64,000 nucleotides of DNA from Streptomyces oryzae. Lineage in GTDB: Bacteria; Actinomycetota; Actinomycetes; Streptomycetales; Streptomycetaceae. Below the pieces are notes generated by a model. The model did no database searches and was not told the DNA's origin. It saw only the letters and a program-made list of their open reading frames with translations. Each line of letters begins with the position of its first letter. The stretch's first letter is position 1. The stretch lies in the NCBI RefSeq assembly GCF_017676365.1, contig NZ_JADKMA010000011.1, forward strand, positions 1-64,000. The letters are read 5' to 3'. The position numbers and the translations under genes are program-made. Shown in pieces: positions 42,283 through 50,581 of this stretch.

Positions 42283-42921
42283 TCAAACCTCCAACTGCGC
42301 GGGCGAATCGGGCGCCTTGAGCAGCCCGTCCACCAGTGCCCGTATCGTCGCTTCGAACACTTTCCCGGCGTCCGGCGGTGTGGCGAGCGCGCGCACCAGC
42401 GCCGCGTCGTCCGTCTCCTCGTCGTCCTTCCACAGCTCCGGTTCGCCGGGGGACTGCACAGGAGCCCGCTCCCGGTTGCGTTCGACCAGGACGTGACCGA
42501 CGACCGAGAACTGCACGGCGCGCACCGCCTCCGCCGCGCGCGCCCCGCGCAGCCCTGCGGCGTGCGCCTCCTTGGCCAGCGCCCGCTGCGCGGAGAGGAA
42601 CATCCGTTCCGTCAGGCCCCGTTCGTGGACCATCGCGATCAGCTGCGGCCGCTCCCGCAGTTCACGCCGCAGGGTGCGGGCGATGGAGACCATGCGGGCC
42701 TGCGGCGTACGGCCGCGCGCCCGGATCTCGCCCAACTCCCGCACAGTGCGCTCCACAAGGGCCTCCAGGAGCGACTCGCGGTTGCCCACATGCCAGTAGA
42801 TGGAGGTCACCGCGGTGCCGATTTCGGCGGCGAGCCTGCGCATGGTGAGCGCCTGCGGACCGTGCTGCTGCACGAGAGACGCGGCGGCGTCCAGCACCGC
42901 TTCGCGTGTGAGGCTCGGCAT
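42283..42921 (-). CDS. TetR/AcrR-family regulator
   Basis: This 212-residue regulator has the N-terminal helix-turn-helix TREAVLDAAASLVQQHGPQALTMRRLAAEIGTAVTSIYWHVGNRESLLEALVE and a C-terminal all-helical ligand domain with a TetR_C-type pattern. It is divergent from the acetoacetate decarboxylase-like operon, and a perfect CTGTAAC/GTTACAG palindrome lies between them. It probably represses that operon until its substrate appears. The ATG at 42921 follows GGAGG; an ATG at 42945 would add eight residues. Confidence 0.93.
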   Translation of the reverse strand: MPSLTREAVLDAAASLVQQHGPQALTMRRLAAEIGTAVTSIYWHVGNRESLLEALVERTVRELGEIRARGRTPQARMVSIARTLRRELRERPQLIAMVHERGLTERMFLSAQRALAKEAHAAGLRGARAAEAVRAVQFSVVGHVLVERNRERAPVQSPGEPELWKDDEETDDAALVRALATPPDAGKVFEATIRALVDGLLKAPDSPAQLEV

Positions 42922-42970
42922 GGTCCTCCATTCCGGTCCGTGCATGTCTCTTCACCCTTCGCGGAGTCTG

Positions 42971-42987
42971 CTGTAACGGTGTTACAG
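42971..42987. promoter_or_regulatory. TetR operator palindrome CTGTAAC-GGT-GTTACAG
   Basis: A perfect 7-bp inverted repeat with a 3-bp centre lies between the TetR gene (start 42921) and the divergent operon (start 43050). It is the only such palindrome in the 128-bp region and has the form usual for TetR sites. Confidence 0.75.
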
Positions 42988-43049
42988 ACACAAGCGGCAG
43001 CGCTGTCCGTGCGCTGCCCGGTGTGCTGTGTCCCTTGGAGGTGTCGCAA

Positions 43050-43880
43050 ATGGCACGTGTCCGGTACGGCCCGCGCGACGAGAACGAGCTCCACAGGGCG
43101 AGAGAGGCCGGCGCCGAGCTCCCCGACATCTGGTCCACCGGCGTGCTGGCCGTCTGGGAGACCGACCCTGATGCGGTGGCCGCCGTTCTCCCCCCGCCCC
43201 TCGGACCCGCCGAACGCCCCCTGGCGCGGGCCAACATCAGCCAGGTGGAGCTGCCCGGCTGTCCGCTGGGTGCGGGCTCCGTCGCGGTGGCAGCACGCCA
43301 CGGGGACGCGGAGGGCTGGTATCCGCTGGTGATGCCGATGACCCATGAGCGCGCCCTGATCGCAGGACGCGAGGTCTTCGGCGAGCCCAAGAAGCTCGGA
43401 GAGGTGTCGGTGGAGCGCGGTCCCGGCGGCGCGCTCCGGGCCCGGCTGGCACGGCACGGCATCACCTTCGTGGAGGTCACCGGCACGGCCGGCCCGGTGC
43501 TGCCGGTTCCGGAGCCCGCCGAGAAGCTGGACTTCTACTTCAAGTTCCTGCCGGGTGTGGACGGCACCGGTTTCGACGTCGACCCGGTGCTGGTGCACTG
43601 TCTGCGCCGCGAGAAAGTGCGTGCCCTGCAGACCGTCACCGGCCAGGTCGTCCTGCGCGAGTCACCGTACGACCCGGTGGCCGATCTGCCGGTACACCGC
43701 CTGGTGGAGATCACGCTGGGCGAGAAGACCAGCGACCAGCGCGGCCGGGTCGCAGCGCGCGTGCAGGCCTCGGACCTGCTGCCGTATGTACATCAGCGGT
43801 ACGACGACATCGCGCAGACGCTCGACGCACCGCCGCCGCCCCGGGCCTCCGGCTCCGCCACCCGGGAAGGGAGCGTCTGA
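43050..43880 (+). CDS. Acetoacetate decarboxylase-family protein
   Basis: This 276-residue protein has the family core PLVMPMTHERALIAGREVFGEPKKLGEVSVERG, where a lysine in GEPKK matches the Schiff-base lysine of acetoacetate decarboxylases, and a C-terminal VHRLVEITLGEKTSDQRGRV. Members decarboxylate or cyclise beta-keto acids; many actinobacterial ones have other substrates. TTGGAGGTG lies before the ATG at 43050. It is the first gene of a four-gene set (SDR and two amidohydrolases follow) with overlapping or close boundaries, opposite a TetR gene. Confidence 0.9.
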   Translation: MARVRYGPRDENELHRAREAGAELPDIWSTGVLAVWETDPDAVAAVLPPPLGPAERPLARANISQVELPGCPLGAGSVAVAARHGDAEGWYPLVMPMTHERALIAGREVFGEPKKLGEVSVERGPGGALRARLARHGITFVEVTGTAGPVLPVPEPAEKLDFYFKFLPGVDGTGFDVDPVLVHCLRREKVRALQTVTGQVVLRESPYDPVADLPVHRLVEITLGEKTSDQRGRVAARVQASDLLPYVHQRYDDIAQTLDAPPPPRASGSATREGSV

Positions 43881-44764
43881 TGCGGCTGCACGCGGGTCAG
43901 ACCGCCGTCGTCACCGGTGCCGCCGGCGGTATCGGCCTCGCACTGGCCCGCCGGTTCGCCGCCGAGGGGCTGCAGGTCGTGCTCGCCGACGTGGAGCGCG
44001 GTCCGCTGGAGAAGGCAGCCGGTGAACTGCGCGCGGACGGGGCGCGGGTGCTGGCGCACGTCACCGACGTCGGCGAGCCGGACTCCGTCGAGGCGCTGGC
44101 CGAGGCGGCCTGGGAGGCGTTCGGCGCCGTCCATGTGCTCTGCAACAACGCGGGGGTCGGCTCCGGGGCCGAGGGCCGGATGTGGGAGCACGAACTCAAC
44201 GACTGGAAGTGGGCGTTCGCCGTCAATGTCTGGGGTGTCTTCCATGGAATCCGCGCCTTCGTCCCCCGCATGCTGGAGTCCGGCGAGCCCGGTCACGTCG
44301 TCAACACCTCATCGAGTGACGGCGGGATCGCGCCACTGCCGACGGCTTCCGTCTACGCGGTGACCAAGTCCGCCGTGGTCACCATGACCGAGTCGCTCTA
44401 CGCCCACCTGCGCGCCGAGTCCGCCCGGGTCGGCGCCTCGGTGCTCTTTCCCGGCCCGCACATGCTGCGTACGGGCCTGTGGGAGTCGTACCGTAACCGC
44501 CCGGCGCGCTACGCCAAGGCCCGGCCGCGCAAGACCCCCTACCGCACGCTCGACCAGTGGGAGGCGGCCATGCGTGAATCCGGCCATGAGGTGCGCTTCA
44601 CCCCCGTCGAGGACGTCGCGGAACTCGTCGTGACGGGCATCCGGAACGACAGCTTCTGGATGCTCCCTCCCAGCGAGCACAGCGACGCCCAGATCCGTGC
44701 CCGCGCCCGTTCCATGCTGGAGCGGGCCGACCCGGACTACCTGGAGAGCTTCGTACTGGAATAG
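43880..44764 (+). CDS. SDR-family oxidoreductase
   Basis: This 294-residue classical SDR has TGAAGGIGLALA at 12-23, NNAG in LCNNAGVGSG, the catalytic serine in NTSSSDGG and YAVTK (Tyr/Lys) in SVYAVTKSAVV. The C-terminal third is longer than average (FTPVEDVAELVVTGIRNDSFWMLPP). It is likely to oxidise or reduce an alcohol or ketone in the same pathway as its neighbours. Its ATG shares its first base with the TGA of the decarboxylase-like gene. Confidence 0.92.
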   Translation: MRLHAGQTAVVTGAAGGIGLALARRFAAEGLQVVLADVERGPLEKAAGELRADGARVLAHVTDVGEPDSVEALAEAAWEAFGAVHVLCNNAGVGSGAEGRMWEHELNDWKWAFAVNVWGVFHGIRAFVPRMLESGEPGHVVNTSSSDGGIAPLPTASVYAVTKSAVVTMTESLYAHLRAESARVGASVLFPGPHMLRTGLWESYRNRPARYAKARPRKTPYRTLDQWEAAMRESGHEVRFTPVEDVAELVVTGIRNDSFWMLPPSEHSDAQIRARARSMLERADPDYLESFVLE

Positions 44765-44778
44765 GGAGGGCCCCAGCC

Positions 44779-46068
44779 GTGCAGGCGTCCCAAGACACCC
44801 CGTACCTGATCATCTCCTCCGACTGCCACGCCGGGCTGCCCACCGAGCAGTACCGGCCGTATCTGGAGAGCAAGTTCCACCGGGAGTTCGACGACTTCCT
44901 GGCCCAGCGCGACGCGCGGATCGAGGAGTCCACCCGCCTCGGCATCCGCAACGAGACGTTCGCCCGTAAGTGGTTCGAGGACAACGAGGAAGGGCTGCGC
45001 GGCGGCTGGGACGCGGCGCAGCGCGTCAAGGAGCTGGACGGCGACGGGGTGGCCGGCGAGGTGGTCTTCCCGGACGCCGACGCCGTCGACAGCGGCACCG
45101 CGGCCCCCTTCGGTGTCGGCCTGGGTCTGAGCGGCGACCAGGACCCGCAGCTGGGCATGGCCGGAGCCCGGGCGCACAACCGCTGGCTGGCCGACTTCTG
45201 CTCCACCCACCCGGAACGGCACTGCGGTGTCGCCCTGTTACCGGTCACCGGCGAGGTCAATCACGTTGTCGCCGAAATCCACCGCGCGCGAGAATCCGGC
45301 CTGGGGGCCCTGATGATCCCCTCCATGTGGGCCGGCAAAGCCCCTTATCACGACCGCCGTTACGACCCGGTCTGGGCTGCGGCCGCGGAGACGGCCATGC
45401 CGGTCGTCACTCATTCGGGTGCGGCGCCCCGCCACGAGTACGGCGACCACCTGGGCATCTACGTCAGCGAAGTCACCTGGTGGCCCGCGCGCCCGCTCTG
45501 GTTCCTGCTGTGGTCGGGCGTGTTCGAGCGGCACCCGGGGCTGCGGTTCGGCGTCGCGGAGTCCGGCTGCTGGTGGCTGCCCAATCTGCTGTGGTTCATG
45601 GACCGGCTCTATCTTGGCGCGCACGGCGGCAAGAAGCTCTCGCCGTTCGCCGAGCTCAAGCGCCCGCCGCACGCGTATCTGGACCGGCAGATCTTCGTCT
45701 GCGCCACCAACACCAAGCGCCGCGAGCTGGCCCAGCGCTATGAGATCGGCGTCGACAACATCCTGTGGGGCAGCGACTTCCCGCACCCCGAGGGCACCTG
45801 GCCCCGCACCCGGGAGTGGCTGCGCGACACCTTCCACGACATCCCCGTGGCCGAGACCCGCCGGATGCTGGGCCAGGCGGCGGCCGAGGTGTTCGGCTTC
45901 GACACCGCGGCCCTCGCGCCGCTCGCCCGCCGGATCGGCCCCACCCCGGCCGAGCTGGGCCAGCCCGCCGACCAGCGGCCGGTGGAGGAGTCCTGGCGCC
46001 GCGCCCGCGAGACGGGCCGCCACTGGCTGACCGGGGGCGACTTCCCGTACGTGGGGAGGGAGATATGA
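44779..46068 (+). CDS. Amidohydrolase_2-family protein with a TTA codon
   Basis: This 429-residue TIM-barrel protein of the amidohydrolase_2 (ACMSD-like) group opens with LIISSDCHAG, where an Asp-Cys-His takes the place of HxH, and continues with PVVTHSGAAPRHEYG and ILWGSDFPHPEGTWP. Metal-dependent decarboxylation or hydrolysis is expected. Codon 154 (45238-45240) is TTA, the only TTA codon found in frame in a real gene of this window, so translation should need the bldA tRNA. It starts at a GTG and overlaps the next gene (ATGA). Confidence 0.9.
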   Translation: MQASQDTPYLIISSDCHAGLPTEQYRPYLESKFHREFDDFLAQRDARIEESTRLGIRNETFARKWFEDNEEGLRGGWDAAQRVKELDGDGVAGEVVFPDADAVDSGTAAPFGVGLGLSGDQDPQLGMAGARAHNRWLADFCSTHPERHCGVALLPVTGEVNHVVAEIHRARESGLGALMIPSMWAGKAPYHDRRYDPVWAAAAETAMPVVTHSGAAPRHEYGDHLGIYVSEVTWWPARPLWFLLWSGVFERHPGLRFGVAESGCWWLPNLLWFMDRLYLGAHGGKKLSPFAELKRPPHAYLDRQIFVCATNTKRRELAQRYEIGVDNILWGSDFPHPEGTWPRTREWLRDTFHDIPVAETRRMLGQAAAEVFGFDTAALAPLARRIGPTPAELGQPADQRPVEESWRRARETGRHWLTGGDFPYVGREI

Positions 46069-47330
46069 CCGACCCCACCGACCCCACCGAGCACACCGGC
46101 CCCACCGAGCGCTACACCGTCATCTCCGCCGACTGCCACGCCGGCGCCGATCTGCTCGACTACAAGCCCTACCTCCCCCGGCGCTTTCACGACGACTTCG
46201 ACGCCTGGGCGGCCGATTACGTCAACCCGTACGAGGATCTGCTCGCCGACACCGCGGACCGCAACTGGAACTCCGGGCGGCGGCTGGCAGAGATGGAGGC
46301 GGACGGCATCGTCGCCGAGGTCGTCTTCCCCAACACCATCCCGCCGTTCTTCCCTTCCGCCTCACTGATGGCGCCCGTCCCCACGCGGGAGGAGCTGGAC
46401 CGGCGCTGGGCGGGCCTGCGGGCCCACAACCGCTGGCTCGCCGACTTCTGCGCCCGGACGCCGGGACGGCGCGCCGGCGTCGCCCAGATCCTGCTCAACG
46501 ATGTCGAGGAGGCTGTACGCGAGGTACGCAGGACCCGCGAGGCCGGACTGACGGGTGGCGTGCTGCTGCCGGGCGTACCGCCCGGTTCCGGTATCCCCGA
46601 GCTGTACTCGGAGGTCTACGACCCGCTGTGGGCCGTCTGCGCGGAGCTGGATGTTCCGGTCAATCACCACGGTGGCTCCGCCTCTCCGCCGCTGGGCGAC
46701 GAGCCCGCGGCACGTGCCGTCTTCATGGTGGAGACGACCTGGTTCTCGCACCGTGCCCTGTGGCACCTGATCTTCGGCGGGGCCTTCCGCCGCCATCCCT
46801 CACTGCGGCTGGTGCTGACCGAACAGGGGTCCGGCTGGATCCCCGGCGTGCTGGAGATGCTGGACTACTACCACGAGCGGCTGGTCTCCGCTGCCGGCCG
46901 GTCGGCAGTCACCGCAGAGTCCAAGTTCGGCGCGGGCCTGGCCGAGGCCATGGGGCAGCGCCCCAGCGCGGTATGGCGCGGGAACTGCTATGTCGGGGCC
47001 AGCTTCATGCGGCCGCACGAGGTGCCGCTGCGGGAGCGCATCGGCCGCGACAAGATCATGTGGGGCAGCGACTATCCCCATGACGAGGGCACCCAGCCCT
47101 ATTCGCGGGAGGGGCTGCGGATCGCCTTCGCGGGGCTGCCGCGGCAGGAGATCGCCGCCATGGTGGGCGGTAACGCGGCCCGCGTCTACGGGTTCGACCT
47201 GGGGCTCCTGGACCCGATCGCCGCCCGGGTCGGCCCCACGGTCGCCGAGATCGCCGAGCCGCTGACCCGGGTCCCGGACGGCGCCACCAGCCCGGCCTTC
47301 GCCCCGGGAGGGAGCGTGCGGGTGTGGTGA
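46065..47330 (+). CDS. Amidohydrolase_2-family protein, second copy
   Basis: This 421-residue paralogue of the preceding protein shares VISADCHAG at the start, LRAHNRWLADFCARTPGRR, PVNHHGGSAS and IMWGSDYPHDEGTQP. It lacks the TTA codon. Two related barrels encoded side by side suggest consecutive steps or a hetero-oligomer; that is inference. The ATG overlaps the previous stop, and GGGAGGGAGAT is the ribosome-binding region. It is the last gene of the TetR-linked operon. Confidence 0.91.
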   Translation: MTDPTDPTEHTGPTERYTVISADCHAGADLLDYKPYLPRRFHDDFDAWAADYVNPYEDLLADTADRNWNSGRRLAEMEADGIVAEVVFPNTIPPFFPSASLMAPVPTREELDRRWAGLRAHNRWLADFCARTPGRRAGVAQILLNDVEEAVREVRRTREAGLTGGVLLPGVPPGSGIPELYSEVYDPLWAVCAELDVPVNHHGGSASPPLGDEPAARAVFMVETTWFSHRALWHLIFGGAFRRHPSLRLVLTEQGSGWIPGVLEMLDYYHERLVSAAGRSAVTAESKFGAGLAEAMGQRPSAVWRGNCYVGASFMRPHEVPLRERIGRDKIMWGSDYPHDEGTQPYSREGLRIAFAGLPRQEIAAMVGGNAARVYGFDLGLLDPIAARVGPTVAEIAEPLTRVPDGATSPAFAPGGSVRVW

Positions 47331-47343
47331 GGCGAAAAATTCA

Positions 47344-47355
47344 TACCGACCGGTA
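47344..47355. promoter_or_regulatory. Short palindrome TACCG-AC-CGGTA upstream of the desaturase gene
   Basis: A 5-bp inverted repeat with a 2-bp centre lies between the amidohydrolase stop and the sterol-desaturase-family start, 44 bp upstream of the latter. Similar short palindromes serve TetR-type lipid regulators, but no regulator is assigned. Confidence 0.35.
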
Positions 47356-47398
47356 ACCACCTCTGGTCCGGGGCCCGCTGCTGCCTTACCTTGCTGAC

Positions 47399-48286
47399 AT
47401 GCCGTCTAGTCTGCCCGATGTCGTCCTGTGGTCCATCCCCGCCTTCGTCCTGCTCACCGTCCTGGAGATGGTGAGCTACCGGCTGCATCCGGACGAGGAT
47501 TCCGCCGGATACGAGGTGAAGGACGCCGCGACCAGCATCACCATGGGGCTCGGCAGCCTGGTGTTCGACGCGCTGTGGAAGATACCGATCGTCGCGATCT
47601 ACGCGGCGGTCTACGAACTCACCCCGCTGCGCGTGCCGATTCTCTGGTGGACCCTGCCCCTGATGCTGCTCGCGCAGGACTTCTTCTACTACTGGTCGCA
47701 CCGCGGCCACCACGTGATCCGCATTCTGTGGGCCTGCCACGTCGTGCACCACTCCAGCGAGAAGTTCAACCTCACCACCGCGCTGCGCCAGCCGTGGACG
47801 ACGTGGACCGTGTGGCCGTTCTACGTCCCGATGATCGCCTGCGGCGTCCACCCGGCGGCCATCGCGTTCTGCTCCTCGGTGAACCTCGTCTATCAGTTCT
47901 GGATCCACACCGAGCGGATCGGAAAGCTGCCCCGGCCCGTCGAGTTCGTCTTCAACACGCCGTCCCACCACCGGGTGCACCACGCGTCCCAGGGCGGCTA
48001 CCTGGACCGTAACTTCGGCGGCATCCTGATCGTCTGGGACCGGCTCTTCGGCTCCTTCGTCCCGGAGACCGACGCCTGTGTCTACGGGCTGACGAAGAAC
48101 ATCCACACCTACAACCCGCTGCGCGTCGCCACCCACGAGTACGCGGCCATCGCCCGCGACCTCCGCGCGGCACACAGCTGGCGCGAGCGCGCGGGCCGCG
48201 TCCTCCGCGGCCCGGGGTGGCAGCCGGCGACGCAGGAAGGGCCGGACCGCGAAATGCGGCCCAGCCCTTCACAGCAGCTGCCCTAA
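47399..48286 (+). CDS. Sterol desaturase / fatty-acid hydroxylase superfamily membrane protein
   Basis: This 295-residue membrane di-iron protein has the histidine clusters HRGHH (in YYWSHRGHHVIR), HVVHHSSEKFN, HTE and NTPSHHRVHHASQGG, and five or so hydrophobic segments. Family members hydroxylate or desaturate lipid chains and carotenoids; the substrate here is unknown. The start ATG at 47399 has no strong Shine-Dalgarno sequence, and a possible -10 (TACCTT) ends 7 bases upstream, so the mRNA may be leaderless. Confidence 0.92.
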   Translation: MPSSLPDVVLWSIPAFVLLTVLEMVSYRLHPDEDSAGYEVKDAATSITMGLGSLVFDALWKIPIVAIYAAVYELTPLRVPILWWTLPLMLLAQDFFYYWSHRGHHVIRILWACHVVHHSSEKFNLTTALRQPWTTWTVWPFYVPMIACGVHPAAIAFCSSVNLVYQFWIHTERIGKLPRPVEFVFNTPSHHRVHHASQGGYLDRNFGGILIVWDRLFGSFVPETDACVYGLTKNIHTYNPLRVATHEYAAIARDLRAAHSWRERAGRVLRGPGWQPATQEGPDREMRPSPSQQLP

Positions 48287-48295
48287 GGGCCGGCA

Positions 48296-48341
48296 GCCCG
48301 CGGACGGCGGGCAGGGGCAGCCCTCACAGCCGGGCGGCTGT
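48296..48341. terminator. Paired hairpins between convergent genes
   Basis: GCCCGC/GCGGGC (48296-48312) and ACAGCC/GGCTGT (48326-48341) lie between the stops of the desaturase and protease genes. Neither has a T-tract; together they are a plausible bidirectional terminator. Confidence 0.5.
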
Positions 48342-49885
48342 CACTTCGTGACGGCCGCCAGCGCGTCCACGAGCCCGTGCCCGTAGAAGCTGTTGTTGCC
48401 CTTCACACCAGTGCACTTCGCCGCGTAGGTGCCCTTGCCGTCCGGGTCGAACTTCGCCGGGCACGGCAGCGTCTGCGCCTGCGCCTTCAGCAGCCAGGAG
48501 ATCTCCTGGGCGCTGGAGTCGCGGTGCTTGCTCTTGAGCAGCGCGGCCACGCCCGCGACCTGCGGCCCGGCCATCGAGGTGCCCTGGAGGTAGGCGTACT
48601 CGCCGTTCGGCATGGTGGACAGCACGCCGCCGTCCTTGGCGGGCTCCTCCGGCGTCTGGAACGCCCGGTCACCACCTGGGGCGGTGACGTCGATCTGGTT
48701 CCTGCCGTAGTTGGAGTAGTACGATTTCAGGTTCTCCGGGCCGCTCGCTGAGACGGAGGTGGCGCCCTTCAGCATGGTCGGCACGTCCGGGCAGGTGGCC
48801 GGATCGATGGTGCGCTCGACCGGAGTGCCGTCGTCCGGGCTGGTGTCGTCCACGATCTCCGAGGCCGCCAGGTCGTGCGAGGAGTTGCCCGCCGAGCTGA
48901 CGGTGGTGACGCCCTTGCCCTGCGCGTACCTGATGGCGCGCTGCACCGACTCGGCGATGGCCTTCTGGTCGGCCTGGTCGTCGCAGTTGTAGAGCCACGG
49001 GTCCACGTAGTAGCTGTTGTTGGTGACCTCGATGCCGTGGTCGGCCGCGTAGACCATCGCGCAGACGACGGCCTCGCTGTAGAACAGCGCGGTCTCCGGC
49101 TCGCTCACCTTGAGGGAGGCGACCTTCACCCCGGGCGCGGTGCCCGCGATGCCGACACCATTGCGCGGGGCGGCGATGATGCCCGCGACGTGCGTGCCGT
49201 GGTAGTCCTCGTCCGGGTTGTACGGCCGCCAGGCGCCGGGCGTGGTGTCCGCCTTGCCGCCGACACAGTTCGCCGACTGCTTCGCGGAGAAGTTGGCCTT
49301 CAGGTCCGGATGGGTGTCGTCCACGCCGGTGTCGATGACGCCGACGGTGACCTTCCTGCTGCCCTCGTCGACCTTGGCGGCCTTGTCCGCCTTGATGGCC
49401 CGCTTGTCCCACTGGAGCGATTCCAGCGGCTCCTGCTCCTTGGCCTTCGCCTTCGCCAGCGCCGACTTCGCCTTCGGCTCCTTGACGAAGTGCGGCTTGC
49501 CCACCTCGGTGGTGGTGGCAGCCTTCAGCGGGGCTGTACGGGTGGCGCCCGCCGAGTCGACGCCGTCCACCGCGCGCATCGTCTCGCCGAACTCCGGATT
49601 GCTGGAGTGCGCGACGATGACGCCTATTTTCTTGTACGTGGCGACGATCTTGCCGTCAGCCTCGCGTATTTCGTTCTTGACCCGTTCGACGGTTCTGCCG
49701 TCGGTTCCGGTGTTGACGATGTAGCTCAGCTTCTCGCCGGCCTTCGCCTTGGGCGCGGCGGCAGCGGCTTGCCCGGTGGTCTGGGCGTTGGCGGCAGCCG
49801 CTCCGGCCAGGCCGAGGGTGGCGGTCAGTACCAGTCCCAACGGCACCGCGAGAGCGCGCCGCCGTCTGGATGGTCTCGAATCCAT
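48341..49885 (-). CDS. Secreted S8-family serine protease (subtilase)
   Basis: This 514-residue exported protease has a signal peptide with basic start and AAANAQ cleavage region (about 1-35), an inhibitor-type propeptide (about 50-125) and a subtilase catalytic domain with D185 (VIDTGVD), H229 (HGTHVAG), the oxyanion N334 (SAGN) and S437 (GTSMAGP). A Lys/Ala-rich stretch (around 135-150) links propeptide and catalytic domain. Several cysteines could form disulfides outside the cell. It most likely degrades proteins in the medium or wall during mycelial growth. The ATG at 49885 gives the complete signal peptide. Confidence 0.95.
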   Translation of the reverse strand: MDSRPSRRRRALAVPLGLVLTATLGLAGAAAANAQTTGQAAAAAPKAKAGEKLSYIVNTGTDGRTVERVKNEIREADGKIVATYKKIGVIVAHSSNPEFGETMRAVDGVDSAGATRTAPLKAATTTEVGKPHFVKEPKAKSALAKAKAKEQEPLESLQWDKRAIKADKAAKVDEGSRKVTVGVIDTGVDDTHPDLKANFSAKQSANCVGGKADTTPGAWRPYNPDEDYHGTHVAGIIAAPRNGVGIAGTAPGVKVASLKVSEPETALFYSEAVVCAMVYAADHGIEVTNNSYYVDPWLYNCDDQADQKAIAESVQRAIRYAQGKGVTTVSSAGNSSHDLAASEIVDDTSPDDGTPVERTIDPATCPDVPTMLKGATSVSASGPENLKSYYSNYGRNQIDVTAPGGDRAFQTPEEPAKDGGVLSTMPNGEYAYLQGTSMAGPQVAGVAALLKSKHRDSSAQEISWLLKAQAQTLPCPAKFDPDGKGTYAAKCTGVKGNNSFYGHGLVDALAAVTK

Positions 49886-50143
49886 GGGGTCTCCATGTCG
49901 TCTGAAGTTGTCTACAGACGACGGAAGTTATCCCTGAGGGCCAGGTAACTGCAATGGATTGATGAAGAAAGTCCGAAGGCCGTGCGCAACCGTGATCGGT
50001 CTTTTCCGTTTCAACTACCGACCCCTGTTGTGCGGGCGGAGCACGATCTACGATGCGCGGACTGTGCGTCCATTGAGACGTGGGTCACACTTTCAGTCCG
50101 TACCGTCCCCCATCACGTTCCTCACGTTCCGTCTGGAGTCACT

Positions 50144-50581
50144 GTGGACACCGCCCCCGAGCACGCGAGTTCCGGCCCACCGGGGCCCCGGGACTACACG
50201 GACGTGCAGCACAGCGCCGAGTTCGGAGAACTGCGGCGCGGCTACCGTTCGTTCGTCTTCCCGCTCACCGTCGGCTTCATCGTCTGGTACCTGCTCTATG
50301 TCCTGCTGTCCAACTACGCGGGCGGCTTCATGGGCACCGAGGTCGTCGGCAACATCAACATCGCCTTCGTCTTCGGACTCGCCCAGTTCCTGACGACCTT
50401 CCTGATCGCCTGGTGGTACTCGCGGTTCGCCGCCGCGAAGCTCGACCCCAGGGCTGAGGCGCTCAAGAAGCGGCTGGACGCGGAGAACCTCCAGCGGGCC
50501 GCCGGCGGAGGGATCGGCCACCAGGCCGACGGCCTCGGCAAGGACAAGGGCGAGCTCGCCGGTCAGGAGGACGACGCATGA
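50144..50581 (+). CDS. DUF485 membrane protein, symporter accessory subunit
   Basis: This 145-residue protein has two membrane segments (about 40-63 and 77-97) with the DUF485 pattern FRRGYRSFVFPLTVGFIVWYLLYVLLSNYAGGFM-like (here RRGYRSFVFPLTVGFIVWYL) and a charged C-terminal helix. DUF485 proteins are encoded with acetate/monocarboxylate symporters of the ActP type. The GTG at 50144 follows CTGGAG; upstream in-frame ATG and GTG codons would add a non-conserved extension. Its stop overlaps the symporter start (ATGA). Confidence 0.92.
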   Translation: MDTAPEHASSGPPGPRDYTDVQHSAEFGELRRGYRSFVFPLTVGFIVWYLLYVLLSNYAGGFMGTEVVGNINIAFVFGLAQFLTTFLIAWWYSRFAAAKLDPRAEALKKRLDAENLQRAAGGGIGHQADGLGKDKGELAGQEDDA

